This document shows, one piece after another, positions 1 to 9,602 of a DNA stretch of 64,000 bases. The stretch's first letter is position 1. The number at the start of each line of letters is the position of its first letter. A program made the position numbers and the translations under genes. The notes under the pieces were generated by a model that was not told the origin of the DNA, searched no databases, and was given only the letters and a program-made list of their open reading frames with translations. Source of the DNA: DATEDA01 sp963820965 (lineage in GTDB: Bacteria > Pseudomonadota > Gammaproteobacteria > Burkholderiales > SG8-39); the NCBI GenBank assembly GCA_963820965.1, contig CAWGCC010000037.1, forward strand, positions 140,110-204,109. Reading direction: 5' to 3'.

Positions 1-106
1 TCGTGAGGGGGGCGCCCGAACGCAGCGCCGCCGCGAGCGCCTTGGCGTCGAGCGCCATCGTCCGGTTGCAGTTGCAGAGCTTCAGCGTTTTCTCGTCGAG
101 TGCCAT
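1..106 (-). CDS. Iron-sulfur (4Fe-4S type) protein of a formate dehydrogenase locus, N-terminal fragment
   Basis: Only the first 35 codons lie in the window; the gene runs off the left edge. The start codon is the ATG at 106-104, immediately after the stop of the DUF3306 gene (108-110), so the two are translationally linked. The visible protein begins MALDEKTLKLCNCNRTM and has two closely spaced cysteines. This opening resembles the 4Fe-4S dicluster proteins that follow DUF3305/DUF3306 genes in formate dehydrogenase loci of betaproteobacteria. The family call is from memory of that gene order. The domain that would prove it is outside the window. Confidence 0.6.
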   Translation of the reverse strand, partial: MALDEKTLKLCNCNRTMALDAKALAAALRSGAPLT

Positions 107-107
107 C

Positions 108-689
108 TCACGCGGTATCGGGTTTCGCCGGTGCGGGAGGTTGGAGCGCTACATCGACCGCGGGTTGCGGACCGGCCTCCGCCGCCGGTTGCGGTGCCTC
201 GATCGCCGGCGGCTCGGCGCCGTCGGTCGCCGCGACGGCGGCGGGCTCGGCAGGCTCCGGTGCGGCCGTTGTCTGCCCCTTCTCCTCGTCGTCGAAGAGC
301 CCAAGCGAACGCGCCTGGTTTAGCGCGCGCAACATGGCGGGCGGGATCGGGTCCTCCTTGGTGTAGTCGTCGATGTAGATGTCCAACCCGTCCATCTGGT
401 TGAAATGCGGATCGCCGAAAAGCTTCCGCAGCGCCGCGCTCTTCGTCGCTGGGTCCACGTCGGGCCGCAGGAAGTCCTTGTATTCGGAGTCCAGGCCCCG
501 CAGCGAGTCGACCGGCGGCAGCTCGGGCGGCGCGGCCGGGGCGGGATCCCGCGGCGGCGCGGATTCAGGCGGGCTCGCCTCGCTGCGCGCCGGCTCCGAC
601 GGCGTCTCGCCCCGCCGTACCGCGTGCTTGCGCTTCGACCAGCGCTCAAGGAACGAGTCGTCGGCGTCGTTCGACATCTCGGTTTTCAC
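108..689 (-). CDS. DUF3306 domain protein
   Basis: This is a 193-residue soluble protein of unknown biochemical role. The recognisable core lies at about residues 10-140: FLERWSKRK near the N-terminus, then a conserved block around LRGLDSEYKDFLRPDV and LRKLFGDPHFNQMDGLDIY. Both flanks are low-complexity: a Pro/Ala/Glu-rich linker at about 30-60 and an Ala/Pro-rich tail from about 145. A second Met five codons in (MSNDADD) is an alternative start. The family is found next to DUF3305 and formate dehydrogenase genes. Here it lies between DUF3305 and an iron-sulfur protein, which supports a role in assembling or maturing that enzyme. That role is inferred from position only. Confidence 0.8.
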   Translation of the reverse strand: MKTEMSNDADDSFLERWSKRKHAVRRGETPSEPARSEASPPESAPPRDPAPAAPPELPPVDSLRGLDSEYKDFLRPDVDPATKSAALRKLFGDPHFNQMDGLDIYIDDYTKEDPIPPAMLRALNQARSLGLFDDEEKGQTTAAPEPAEPAAVAATDGAEPPAIEAPQPAAEAGPQPAVDVALQPPAPAKPDTA

Positions 690-769
690 GATATGCGGGC
701 TCAGGCCGCTTCGCGGCGCCGCCTCGCGCTGCCCGAAGCCACGAAAGCACCTTCGGCGCCGGTTTGATC

Positions 770-1285
770 CTAATCACGCTTCGCCCCCTTGAACGACGGC
801 GGCTTGATCTTGCCCTTCTTCTGCTCGGGTTTGTAGTGCGCGCGCACGAACTCGTCGAGCCACGCGAAGAGCGCCGGCGGTAGCGGCACGCCGTCGACCT
901 GCTCGCCGCCGTCCATCATCCGGCCCGCCTCGTGGTAGCTCACGGTGACGAGCTTCGGCACCGCGAGGTCGTCCACCATGCGCCAATTGACGAATACATA
1001 CGGCGTTGCCGTGGTCATGTTCAGGTAGTAGCCGTCGGCCTCGTCGCGATGGAGCTCGATCGCGAACCCGGGATGCAACCAACGGGCGTGCGCGCTGTCT
1101 TCCTCGAGCAGGCGCGGCTCGCGCGTATCGCCCGCATCGGGTACGACCTCGACCGGCGCCCACCGTTCCGACTGCCAGCGGTTGGCGAGCGCGCGGCGCT
1201 CCATGATCACCGCGACGGGCAGGCTTGGAGCAGGCACTCGTTTCTCACTAGAATTCGATTCATGCGACTGATTGTGAACCCGCAT
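770..1285 (-). CDS. DUF3305 domain protein
   Basis: This protein of up to 171 residues belongs to the DUF3305 family. The conserved core starts at VAVIMERRALANRWQSERW and continues through WLHPGFAIELHRDEADGYYLN and the PYVFVNWRM region, ending in a basic Lys-rich tail. The longest reading begins at the ATG at 1285. The first 16 residues do not look like the family, so the GTG at 1237-1235 (residue 17) is a better biological start and would leave a wider gap to moaA. It precedes the DUF3306 gene on the same strand and is divergent from moaA. DUF3305 and DUF3306 usually travel together with formate dehydrogenase genes; neither has a proven activity. Confidence 0.8.
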   Translation of the reverse strand: MRVHNQSHESNSSEKRVPAPSLPVAVIMERRALANRWQSERWAPVEVVPDAGDTREPRLLEEDSAHARWLHPGFAIELHRDEADGYYLNMTTATPYVFVNWRMVDDLAVPKLVTVSYHEAGRMMDGGEQVDGVPLPPALFAWLDEFVRAHYKPEQKKGKIKPPSFKGAKRD

Positions 1286-1289
1286 TCAC
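1274..1289. promoter_or_regulatory. Inverted repeat between the divergent DUF3305 and moaA genes
   Basis: GTGAA (1274-1278) and TTCAC (1285-1289) form a perfect 5-bp inverted repeat with a 6-base spacer, in the short gap between two divergent operons. A TATGAT element at 1300-1305, pointing toward moaA, could be a -10 box, but no matching -35 sits at a normal distance. A protein-binding site shared by the two operons is plausible. The repeat is short enough to be chance. Confidence 0.3.
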
Positions 1290-1338
1290 GTCCGGCACGT
1301 ATGATGCGTGGGCCCGGTAGCGCGAATCAAGCCCCAGC

Positions 1339-2420
<1,082 letters not shown>

Positions 2421-2424
<4 letters not shown>

Positions 2425-3270
2425 AGACGCCTCTCAAGCCCGAGATCACCAGCGCCTCCCGCCCGCTCACTTTCGAGGTCGAGGCGCTGAACGAGCGCGG
2501 CGAAGCGCTGGCGACGCCGATCGCGGGCGAGCATCCGTTGACGCTCTACGTCGACAAGCGCGAGATCGTCACGTTGATGACGCTCGGTCAGGCGCCCGAG
2601 GCGCTCGCGATCGGCTATCTCCGCAACCAGCGGCTCGCGCGCTCGATCGAGGAGATCGCCGCGGTCCAGGTCGACTGGGAAACCGACTCGGTCGTGGTCA
2701 CCACGCGGCAAGCGGCTCCGGGGCCTCGCCGACAAGATGAAGAAGCGCACCGTCACCACCGGCTGCGGCCAGGGGACGGTGTTCGGCGACCTGATGGAGG
2801 AGGTCGAGGCGATCGCGCTCCGCGACGACGTCAGGCTCACCGAGGACACGCTGTACGCCCTGCTCGATCGCGTGCGCAGGCACGAAACGATCTACAAGAC
2901 CGCTGGCGCGGTGCATGGCTGCGCCCTGGCCACCAACGAGAACGGTGCGTCCGAGATTCTCACGTTCGTCGAGGACGTCGGCCGCCACAACGCGGTCGAC
3001 GCGATCGCCGGCCAGATGTGGCTCGGGGATATCGACGGCTCGGACAAGATCTTCTACACCACCGGGCGGCTTACGTCCGAGATGGTGATCAAGTGCGCGC
3101 AGATGCGGATCCCGTTCCTGGTCTCGCGCTCCGGCCTCACGCAGATGGGCTGGCGCATCGCCGAGCAGGTCGGCCTCACGATGCTCGGTCGAGCGGTGAA
3201 CCGCCACTACCTCCTCTTCACCGGCAAACACCGGTTCGTGAAGACCACCATGCCGACGATGATGGCGTAG
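2421..3270 (+). pseudogene. fdhD: FdhD, formate dehydrogenase sulfurtransferase, split by a +1 frameshift
   Basis: FdhD passes sulfur to the molybdenum cofactor of formate dehydrogenase. The N-terminal third reads correctly from the ATG at 2421, through LTLYVDKREIVTLMTLG and VQVDWETDSVVVTTR (about 2708). The rest continues in a different frame from about 2710: KRLRGLADKMKKRTVTTG, then CGQGTVFGD, ETIYKTAGAVHGCALA and EDVGRHNAVDAIAG, to the stop at 3270. The 850-base span is exactly one base longer than a 282-residue gene, and FdhD is normally about 270-290 residues. The simplest reading is one extra base near 2705-2710. This may be a sequencing error or a true lesion. Position between moaA and mobA fits the function. 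Confidence 0.9.
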
Positions 3271-3371
3271 GGGACTGTAACCGATGCCGAAGGCATCGCT
3301 TGCCTGGCTTCGGGGAGCACGAGGGGGCGCCGCGAAGCGGCTTTGTCCCCTCGCAGGGTGATCTCGACGCC
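3271..3371 (+). other. Short structured gap between fdhD and mobA
   Basis: Two small hairpins with GAA loops lie here. One is CGATGCC-GAA-GGCATCG (3282-3298), the other GCCGC-GAA-GCGGC (3329-3341). Neither is followed by a T run, so they are not classical terminators. The AGGGGAC after the fdhD stop (3270-3276) could also pair with the GTCCCCT at 3345-3351. A purine-rich AGGGTGAT ahead of the mobA ATG is the only visible ribosome-binding candidate. Confidence 0.35.
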
Positions 3372-3977
3372 ATGGACATCCGCGATCCGCCCCGAGTCAC
3401 GGGACTGATTCTCGCCGGCGGCCAGGGGCGCCGGATGGGCGGCGTCGACAAGGGCCTGCAGCCGCTCCGCGGCAAGCCGATGGTCGAATGGGTGCTCGAC
3501 CGCCTGCGCCCGCAGGTCACCGAGATGGTCATCAACGCGAACCAGCATCTCGCCGACTACGCGCGCTTCGGCCATCGCGTCGTGCCGGACGAGATCGTCG
3601 GGTTCGCCGGGCCGCTCGCCGGCCTGCATGCCGGGCTCAAGGCCAACGTCCATCCGTTTCTCGTCACCGTCCCCTGCGACTCGCCCTTCCTGCCGCCCGA
3701 TCTCGTCGCGCGGTTGCACGCGGCGCTCGTCACGGCCCACGCCGATCTCGCGGTTGCCAAGACCGCGGACCAGCCGCACCCGGTGTTCGCGCTGGTGCGC
3801 GAGTCGCTCGCCTCGCATCTCGAGCGGTTTCTCGAGTCGGGTGGCCGCAAGATCGACGCTTGGTACGCTTCGTTGAAGGTGGTCGAGGTGCCCTTTGACG
3901 ACCAGGCTGCCGCTTTCTCCAACATCAACACTCGCGACGAGCTCGCGCAGTTCGAGCGACGAAGTGATTCGGCGTAG
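3372..3977 (+). CDS. mobA: Molybdenum cofactor guanylyltransferase MobA
   Basis: MobA attaches GMP from GTP to molybdopterin, giving the guanine dinucleotide cofactor used by DMSO-reductase-family enzymes such as formate dehydrogenase. The 201-residue protein opens with the nucleotidyltransferase signature ILAGGQGRRMGGVDKGLQ at about residues 14-31. It has the GFAGPLAGLHAGL segment and the metal-binding VPCDSPFLP at about residues 97-105, then FSNINTRDEL near the end, all typical of MobA. Length is normal. The stop TAG is directly followed by the moeA start, so the two genes are coupled. Confidence 0.95.
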   Translation: MDIRDPPRVTGLILAGGQGRRMGGVDKGLQPLRGKPMVEWVLDRLRPQVTEMVINANQHLADYARFGHRVVPDEIVGFAGPLAGLHAGLKANVHPFLVTVPCDSPFLPPDLVARLHAALVTAHADLAVAKTADQPHPVFALVRESLASHLERFLESGGRKIDAWYASLKVVEVPFDDQAAAFSNINTRDELAQFERRSDSA

Positions 3978-5243
3978 ATGAGCTCCCTCCAACACGTTGT
4001 CAGCTGCATCGACGGCTACGACCCCGACGCGCTGCCCGTCGACAAGGCGCGCGCGGCGATCCGATCGTTCATCGCGCCGGTCACCGCCAACGAGCGCGTC
4101 GCGGTGCGCGCGAGCCTCGGCCGCGTGCTCGGCGAGGACATCGTATCGACGGTGAACGTGCCCGCGCACGACAACTCGGCGATGGACGGCTGGGCGGTAC
4201 GGGCAAGCGATCTGAAACCCGACGGCGAGACGACGTTGCGCGAGGTCGGCGTCGCCTACGCCGGCCGGAAGTTTGACGGCGGCCTGCAGCCGGGCCAGTG
4301 TGTGCGGGTGATGACGGGCGCCGTCATGCCGCCCGGCACGGACACGGTCGTGATCCAAGAGGCCGTCACGGTGGACGGTGACCGGATCGCCGTGCCGGCG
4401 GGCCAGAAGGCGGGGCAGAACCGGCGCCTCGCCGGCGAGGACCTCGCCCTCGGCCGCGTCGTCCTGCGAACCGGCCAACCCGTCCGGCCCGCCGAGCTGG
4501 GGTTGCTCGCCTCGCTCGGGCTCGCCGAGGTCGCGGTGCGGCGCAAGCCGCGGGTCGCCTTCTTCTCCACGGGCGACGAGCTGGTGTCCATCGGCACTCC
4601 GCTCAAGGAAGGCGAGGTCTACGATTCGAACCGCTATACGCTCTACGGAATGCTCGCGCGGCTCGGCGCCGAGTTGATCGACCTCGGCGTCGTGCGCGAC
4701 GATCCGGCGGCGCTCGAGCACGCGTTCAAGGAGGCCGCCGGCATCGCCGATGCGATCGTCAGCTCGGGCGGCGTCTCGGTCGGCGAGGCCGACTTCACGC
4801 GCGAGTTGCTCGGTCGCCTCGGCGAGGTGCTGTTCTGGAAGATCGCGATGCGCCCCGGCCGCCCGATGGCATTCGGCCGCATCGGCGGCGCCTACTTCTT
4901 CGGGTTACCCGGCAACCCGGTGGCGGTGATGGTGACCTTCTACGGCTTCGTCCGCGACGCCCTGCTCGCGCTCGCCGGCCGGACCGGCGAGTACGCGCTC
5001 CCGCTGCTCCGCGTCCCGAGCGCGACCGCGCTGCGGAAGAAGCCCGGCCGCACCGAGTTCCAGCGCGGCATCCTCGAGCGCGGGGCCGGCGGCGAGTGGA
5101 CGGCCCGCGTCACCGGCAGCCAGGGATCGGGCGTGCTGCGCTCGATGTCGGAGGCGAACTGCTTCATCGTGCTCGAGCACGAGCGCGGCGACGTAAGGCA
5201 GGGCGATCTTGTCAGCGTGCAGCTGTTCGACGGGCTCGCCTGA
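3978..5243 (+). CDS. moeA: Molybdopterin molybdenumtransferase MoeA
   Basis: MoeA inserts molybdate into adenylylated molybdopterin. The 421-residue protein has the full MoeA layout: PAHDNSAMDGWAVRASDL at about residues 56-73, a central domain II, and the MPT-binding domain III with FFSTGDELV, YDSNRYTLYGML and VSSGGVSVGEADFT. Next comes FGLPGNPVAVMVTF, then the small C-terminal domain IV (RTEFQRG, GSQGSGVLRSMSEANCF). Length matches the family. It starts with no gap after mobA and closes the moaA-fdhD-mobA-moeA operon. Its stop lies 8 bases from the convergent rmuC stop. Confidence 0.96.
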   Translation: MSSLQHVVSCIDGYDPDALPVDKARAAIRSFIAPVTANERVAVRASLGRVLGEDIVSTVNVPAHDNSAMDGWAVRASDLKPDGETTLREVGVAYAGRKFDGGLQPGQCVRVMTGAVMPPGTDTVVIQEAVTVDGDRIAVPAGQKAGQNRRLAGEDLALGRVVLRTGQPVRPAELGLLASLGLAEVAVRRKPRVAFFSTGDELVSIGTPLKEGEVYDSNRYTLYGMLARLGAELIDLGVVRDDPAALEHAFKEAAGIADAIVSSGGVSVGEADFTRELLGRLGEVLFWKIAMRPGRPMAFGRIGGAYFFGLPGNPVAVMVTFYGFVRDALLALAGRTGEYALPLLRVPSATALRKKPGRTEFQRGILERGAGGEWTARVTGSQGSGVLRSMSEANCFIVLEHERGDVRQGDLVSVQLFDGLA

Positions 5244-5251
5244 CTGCGGCC

Positions 5252-6700
5252 TCAGTCGGCCGTTCCGGTGCCCGGCAGCGACAGCAGGTCCTCCACCCGC
5301 AGCTCGCGCGGCAGCACCTCGATCGGCGCGGGCGAATCGAGCAGCACATCGCCGCCCACCGCCTTCAGGTCGCGGAACTTCCGCGCGCTGACGAGGACGC
5401 GCGACTCGAGCGAGCCGACCGCGAGGTTGTAGGACTTCACCGCGGCCTCGAGCCTGCCGCCGAGCGCGGTGAAGTGCTCGCCCATCGTCGCGAGCCGGCC
5501 ATAGAGTTCGGCGCCGAGCTCGCTCACCTTCTTCGCATTCTCGGCGAGCGTGTCCTGGCGCCACCCGTAGGCAACCGCTCGCAGCAGCGCGATCAGCGTC
5601 GTCGGCGTCGCGAGGATGACCCGCTGCTCGACGCCGAACTCGAGGAGCTCGGGATCCTGCTCGAGCGCCGCGCTGAAGAACATCTCCCCCGGCACGAACA
5701 GCACGACGAACTCGGGGCTCGGCTGGAACTGGTCCCAGTAGGACTTCCGGCTGAGCGCCGTGAGGTGCGTGCGGAGCTGGCGCGCGTGATCGGCGAGCCG
5801 GGCGCAGCGTGTCTCGTCGTCGGGCGCTTCCAGCGCGTCGAGATACGCCGCGAGCGGCGCCTTGGCGTCCACGACGAGATTCTTGTTTCCGGGCAGCCGG
5901 ACGATCAGATCCGGGCGCAGCCGGCCGTCGTCGGTGTCGACGCTCGCCTGCTCGTAGAAATCGCAGTGGTCGAGCATCCCCGCCATCTCGACCACGCGCC
6001 GCAGCTGCATCTCGCCCCACCTGCCCCGGACGTGCGGCTGGCGCAGCGCCTTGACGAGGTTCGACGTCTCGCTGCGCAGCTGCGTCTGCGTCTCGGCGAG
6101 CGAACGCACCTGCTGGCTGAGCTCCGCGTACGCGAAGGTGCGCGACTTCTCGATCGACTGCACCTGCTGGTCGAATTTCTCGAGCGACTCGCGCATCGGC
6201 TTCACCAGCCCGTCGATCGCCTGCTGGCGTTTCTCCAGCTCGGCCTTGGCGGTCTCCTGGTGCTTCGCGAGCGTCGCCTGCGCGAGGTCGATGAACGCCT
6301 GGTTGTTGCTCTTGAGCGCTTCGGACGAGAGCGCGCTGAACGCCTGCGTCAGGTGCTCGCGCGCACGCTCGATCTCCGCGAGTTTCCCGGCCGCCGCCTC
6401 CCGCTCCATGCGGAGCGCCGTGGCGAGGCTCTCGGCCCTGCCGTGCAACGCGGTGCTCGAGGCGCGGCTCTCGTCAAGCTTCGCGGTCTCGGCGAGAAGC
6501 CGGGCTCGCGCCTCGGCGAGCTCCCGCTCCGCAGTGCCTGCGCGCTCGGTCAACTGGGCGCGCGTGACCTCGAACCGCAGCGCCGCCTGCTCGAGCGCAT
6601 CCGCCCGCCGCCGGCTCGCGAGCAGCGCGCTCACGGTCGCGCCGAGGGCGAGCCCGCCGGCGAAGACCGCGAGGACGATGACGAGCTGATCGGTCGGCAC
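5252..6700 (-). CDS. rmuC: DNA recombination protein RmuC
   Basis: RmuC is a membrane-anchored protein with a nuclease-like fold that limits DNA inversions between short repeats. The chosen start is the GTG at 6700, giving 482 residues. It puts one membrane helix (LVIVLAVFAGGLALGATVSALL) at the N-terminus, as in known RmuC; the ATG at 6769 would add 23 residues unlike the family and overlap the divergent ligase gene. A coiled coil follows to about residue 190. The RmuC domain then carries RGRWGEMQLRRVVEMAGM, RPDLIVRLPGNKNLVVDAKAPL, FVPGEMFFSAAL and TLIALLRAVAYGW. It is convergent with moeA. Confidence 0.93.
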   Translation of the reverse strand: MPTDQLVIVLAVFAGGLALGATVSALLASRRRADALEQAALRFEVTRAQLTERAGTAERELAEARARLLAETAKLDESRASSTALHGRAESLATALRMEREAAAGKLAEIERAREHLTQAFSALSSEALKSNNQAFIDLAQATLAKHQETAKAELEKRQQAIDGLVKPMRESLEKFDQQVQSIEKSRTFAYAELSQQVRSLAETQTQLRSETSNLVKALRQPHVRGRWGEMQLRRVVEMAGMLDHCDFYEQASVDTDDGRLRPDLIVRLPGNKNLVVDAKAPLAAYLDALEAPDDETRCARLADHARQLRTHLTALSRKSYWDQFQPSPEFVVLFVPGEMFFSAALEQDPELLEFGVEQRVILATPTTLIALLRAVAYGWRQDTLAENAKKVSELGAELYGRLATMGEHFTALGGRLEAAVKSYNLAVGSLESRVLVSARKFRDLKAVGGDVLLDSPAPIEVLPRELRVEDLLSLPGTGTAD

Positions 6701-6767
6701 GTGTCGAGTATAGCGAGCGGGTGGCTCACTGCGCGAGCCCGAGTACTTGAGTAACATTCGCCGCGCC

Positions 6768-8340
6768 ATGCACTGGACCGACGTCCCGCGTCTGCGCGAC
6801 GAGACTCACTTCGGGCGCTCGATGCGCTGCTTCGCCGAGCGCCCGCCGAATCTCGGCGCGCTCTTCGCCGCTACCGTGGCCCGGCACGGCGAGCGGGAAG
6901 CGTTCGTTACCGACCGCCATCGCCTCGACTACGCGAAGCTCGACCGCGTCGCCGACCGTCTCGCGGGGCATCTGCATCGACTCGGCGTCGCGCGCGGCGA
7001 CCGCGTCGTGGTGTTCCTCCCGAACGACCGCGAGTTCGTCTACGTCCTGCTCGGCGTGCTGCGGCTCGGGGCCGTCGCGGTCCCGGTCAACGTCCGCGAG
7101 CAGCGGCCGGAGCTCGCTTTCATCATCGCCCAGTGCGCCGCGAAGGCGATCGTGTTCGACGCGGCGCTGGCCGACCGGCTGCCGCCCCCCGCCGCGGCGC
7201 TTCCGCTCGCCGTGCGCATCAGCACGGGGTCCTCACCCGGCGTTACGCTGGACGAGTTGCTCGAGACTCGCTCCCCCGTCGCGCCGCTTACCGACCCCGG
7301 CGAGGAGGAGGCCGCGGTGATCCTCTACACCTCGGGCACAACCGGGCGGCCGAAGGGCGCGATGCTCACGCATCTCAACCTGGTCCACTCGGTGCTGCAC
7401 TACCGGGCCTGCATGCGGCTCTCCGCCGCCGACCGGTCGCTCCTCGCGGTGCCCGCGAGCCACGTGACCGGCCTCGTCGCGATCATCCTCGCGATGTTCG
7501 GAGTCGGCGGCTGCGTGATCGCGCTGCGCGACTTCAAGGCACGCGCCTTCCTCGAGCTCGCCGCGCGGGAACGGGTGACGCACACGCTCGTCGTGCCGGC
7601 GATCTACAACCTGTGCCTGCGCGAGCCGGACTTCGCGCGCTTCGATCTCCGCGCCTGGCGCATCGGCGGGTTCGGCGGGGCGCCGATGCCCGAGGGCACG
7701 ATCCGCGCGCTCGCGGAGAAGCTCCCCGGGCTGACGCTGATGAACGCGTACGGAGCGACCGAGACCACCTCCCCGACCACGATCATGCCGATGGGCCTGC
7801 AAGCGGCGAACCTCGACAGCGTCGGCGTTCTCGTGCCGTGCTGCGGACGTCCGCGTCGTGGACGATGCCGGCCGCGAAGTCGCGCCGGGCGAGTCCGGCG
7901 AAATCCGGATCGCCGGGCCGATGGTGGTGCCCGGGTACTGGGACAACCCCGAGGCGACCGCCCGCGAGTTCGAGAACGGCTACTGGAAGTCGGGGGACCT
8001 CGGCTCGATCGACGCGCAAGGGTACGTGCGCGTCTTTGACCGCAAGAAGGACATGATCAACCGCGGCGGCTACAAGGTCTACAGCGCGGAGGTCGAGAGC
8101 GTGCTCAGCCTGCACCCGGCGGTCGTCGAGTCCGCGCTCATCGCGGTGCCGGATTCGGTGCTCGGGGAGAAAGCCCGTGCAATCGTGGTCGCGCGCGCCG
8201 GCTGCGACGCCGACGCGCTTCGGGCACACTGCGCGCAGCATCTAGCCGATTACAAGGTGCCCGACTTCTTCGTTTTCCGGTCCGAGCCGCTGCCGCGCAG
8301 CGCGAACGGGAAGCTGCTCAAGCGCGCGTTGCGGGAGTGA
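6768..8340 (+). pseudogene. AMP-dependent acyl-CoA synthetase/ligase, split by a +1 frameshift
   Basis: ANL-superfamily enzymes activate a carboxylic acid with ATP and transfer it to CoA. The first part reads from the ATG at 6768 with the P-loop-like AVILYTSGTTGRPKGAMLTH and the MNAYGATETTSP motif. Near 7841 an extra base throws the frame. The rest (VRVVDDAGREVAPGESGE, GYWKSGDLGSIDAQGYV, DRKKDMINRGGYKVYSAEVE and the catalytic-lysine motif PRSANGKLLKR) continues in the next frame to 8340. The span of 1573 bases is one more than a multiple of three, so removing one base restores about 523 residues, a normal length. Substrate cannot be told; medium-chain or aromatic acids are possible. It overlaps or abuts the next gene. 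Confidence 0.88.
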
Positions 8341-8345
8341 CGCCG

Positions 8346-9428
8346 ATGCACGCGGCGAGCCAGCAGATCCGGTTCTGCACCGCTCCGGACGGCGTGCGCC
8401 TCGCCTATGCGACCGTCGGCAAAGGCGCGCCTCTCGTGCGCGCGGCCCACTGGATGACCCACCTCGAGCGCGACTGGGAAAGCCCGGTCTGGCGCCCGTG
8501 GCTGACCGAACTCTCGCGATACAACACACTCGTGCGATACGACCAGCGCGGCTGCGGTCTTTCCGACCGGGACGTCGTCGATATCTCGTTCGCGGCGTGG
8601 CTCGCCGATCTCGAGGCGGTCGTCGCTGCTGCCGGCCTCGCGCGCTTCGCCCTGCTCGGTGCGTCGCAGAGCGCGTCGCTCGCGATCGCCTACGCGGCCA
8701 GGCATCCGCAGCGCGTCAGCCACCTCATCCTCTATGGCGGGTTCGTTCGCGGACGCCTGAAGCGGGACTCGCGGGCGCAGGTCGAGGAAGCGCAGGTCCA
8801 GCGCGGGCTCATCCGTCTCGGTTGGGGCCGGGACGACCCCGCATTCCGGCAGTTCTTCACCACCCAGTTCCTGCCGGACGGAACGCCCGAGCAGATCGCC
8901 TCGTTCAACGAGGTGCAGCGCCTGTCGGCGTCGCCGGAAACGGCCGAGCGGATCTTCGACGTGACGAGCGGCATCGACGTCGCCGAGCTGGCGGAGAACG
9001 TGCGCACGCCGACGCTCGTGCTCCACGGTCGCGAGGACAAGCGCGCGCCGTTCGAGGAAGGCCGACTGATCGCCGCGCGGATTCCGGGCGCCCGCTTCGT
9101 GCCGCTCGAGAGCCGGAACCACGCCCTGGTGGAGCAGGATCCGGCGTGGGGACGCTTCCTCGTCGAGGTCCGCGCCTTCCTCGGCACCGGCGAAGCCGCG
9201 GCCGACCTCGCCTTCCCGGCGCTGACGAGCCGCGAGCGCGAAGTGCTCGAGCTCGTCGCGCGTGGGCTGGGCAACGACGAGATCGCCGAGCGTCTCGGCA
9301 TCACCTCCAAGACCGTGCGCAATCAAGTCAGCGCACTCTTCGACAAGCTCGGCGTTTCGAGCCGCGCCCAGGCGATCGTGAAGGCGCGCGAGGCCGGGCT
9401 CGGCGCGGCCGCCCCGCCCGCGCCCTAG
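8346..9428 (+). CDS. Alpha/beta hydrolase fused to a C-terminal LuxR-type HTH
   Basis: This 360-residue protein has two parts. Residues 1-275 are an alpha/beta hydrolase: YDQRGCGLSDR, a nucleophile elbow GASQSA with Ser107 (the usual final Gly is Ser), a late acid in TLVLHGREDKRAPF, and His in SRNHAL. Residues 285-350 are a LuxR/GerE helix-turn-helix: LTSREREVLELVARGLGN, then EIAERLGITSKTVRNQVSALF and DKLGVSSRAQAI. The ATG at 8346 is preferred because GGGAG (8333-8337) is 8 bases upstream; a GTG at 8337 is possible. It directly follows the ligase. A regulator that senses a ligand in the hydrolase fold is the likely role, as known for related fusions. Whether it still hydrolyses anything is unknown. 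Confidence 0.88.
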   Translation: MHAASQQIRFCTAPDGVRLAYATVGKGAPLVRAAHWMTHLERDWESPVWRPWLTELSRYNTLVRYDQRGCGLSDRDVVDISFAAWLADLEAVVAAAGLARFALLGASQSASLAIAYAARHPQRVSHLILYGGFVRGRLKRDSRAQVEEAQVQRGLIRLGWGRDDPAFRQFFTTQFLPDGTPEQIASFNEVQRLSASPETAERIFDVTSGIDVAELAENVRTPTLVLHGREDKRAPFEEGRLIAARIPGARFVPLESRNHALVEQDPAWGRFLVEVRAFLGTGEAAADLAFPALTSREREVLELVARGLGNDEIAERLGITSKTVRNQVSALFDKLGVSSRAQAIVKAREAGLGAAAPPAP

Positions 9429-9438
9429 CGCCGGTTCC

Positions 9439-9454
9439 CGGGACTTCTGTCCCG
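9439..9454 (+). other. Hairpin after the hydrolase-LuxR gene
   Basis: CGGGAC-TTCT-GTCCCG forms a perfect 6-bp stem with a 4-base loop, 10 bases after the stop of the hydrolase-LuxR gene. No T run follows, so it is at best a weak or Rho-assisted terminator or an mRNA end-stabilising stem. The remaining gap to the next gene (to 9602) holds GC-rich sequence with no clear promoter. Confidence 0.35.
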
Positions 9455-9602
9455 TCCGGTTGGAGGACTCCGGGTTCGGCCGCCCGATTCGGCCTTGCGG
9501 GAGCGGGGCAGCTGCCTCATGACGTCCGGGACACCTTTCCGGTTGAATCTGCCTCAGGCCCGGGCCATTGCTGGCCCCGGCCGGACGACCGAGGCAACCG
9601 AC

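Noticed and set aside
5096..6754. 552-codon open frame opposite rmuC
   Set aside because: Composition is Arg/Leu/Glu-rich with no family match, and it is the mirror of the well-recognised rmuC gene.
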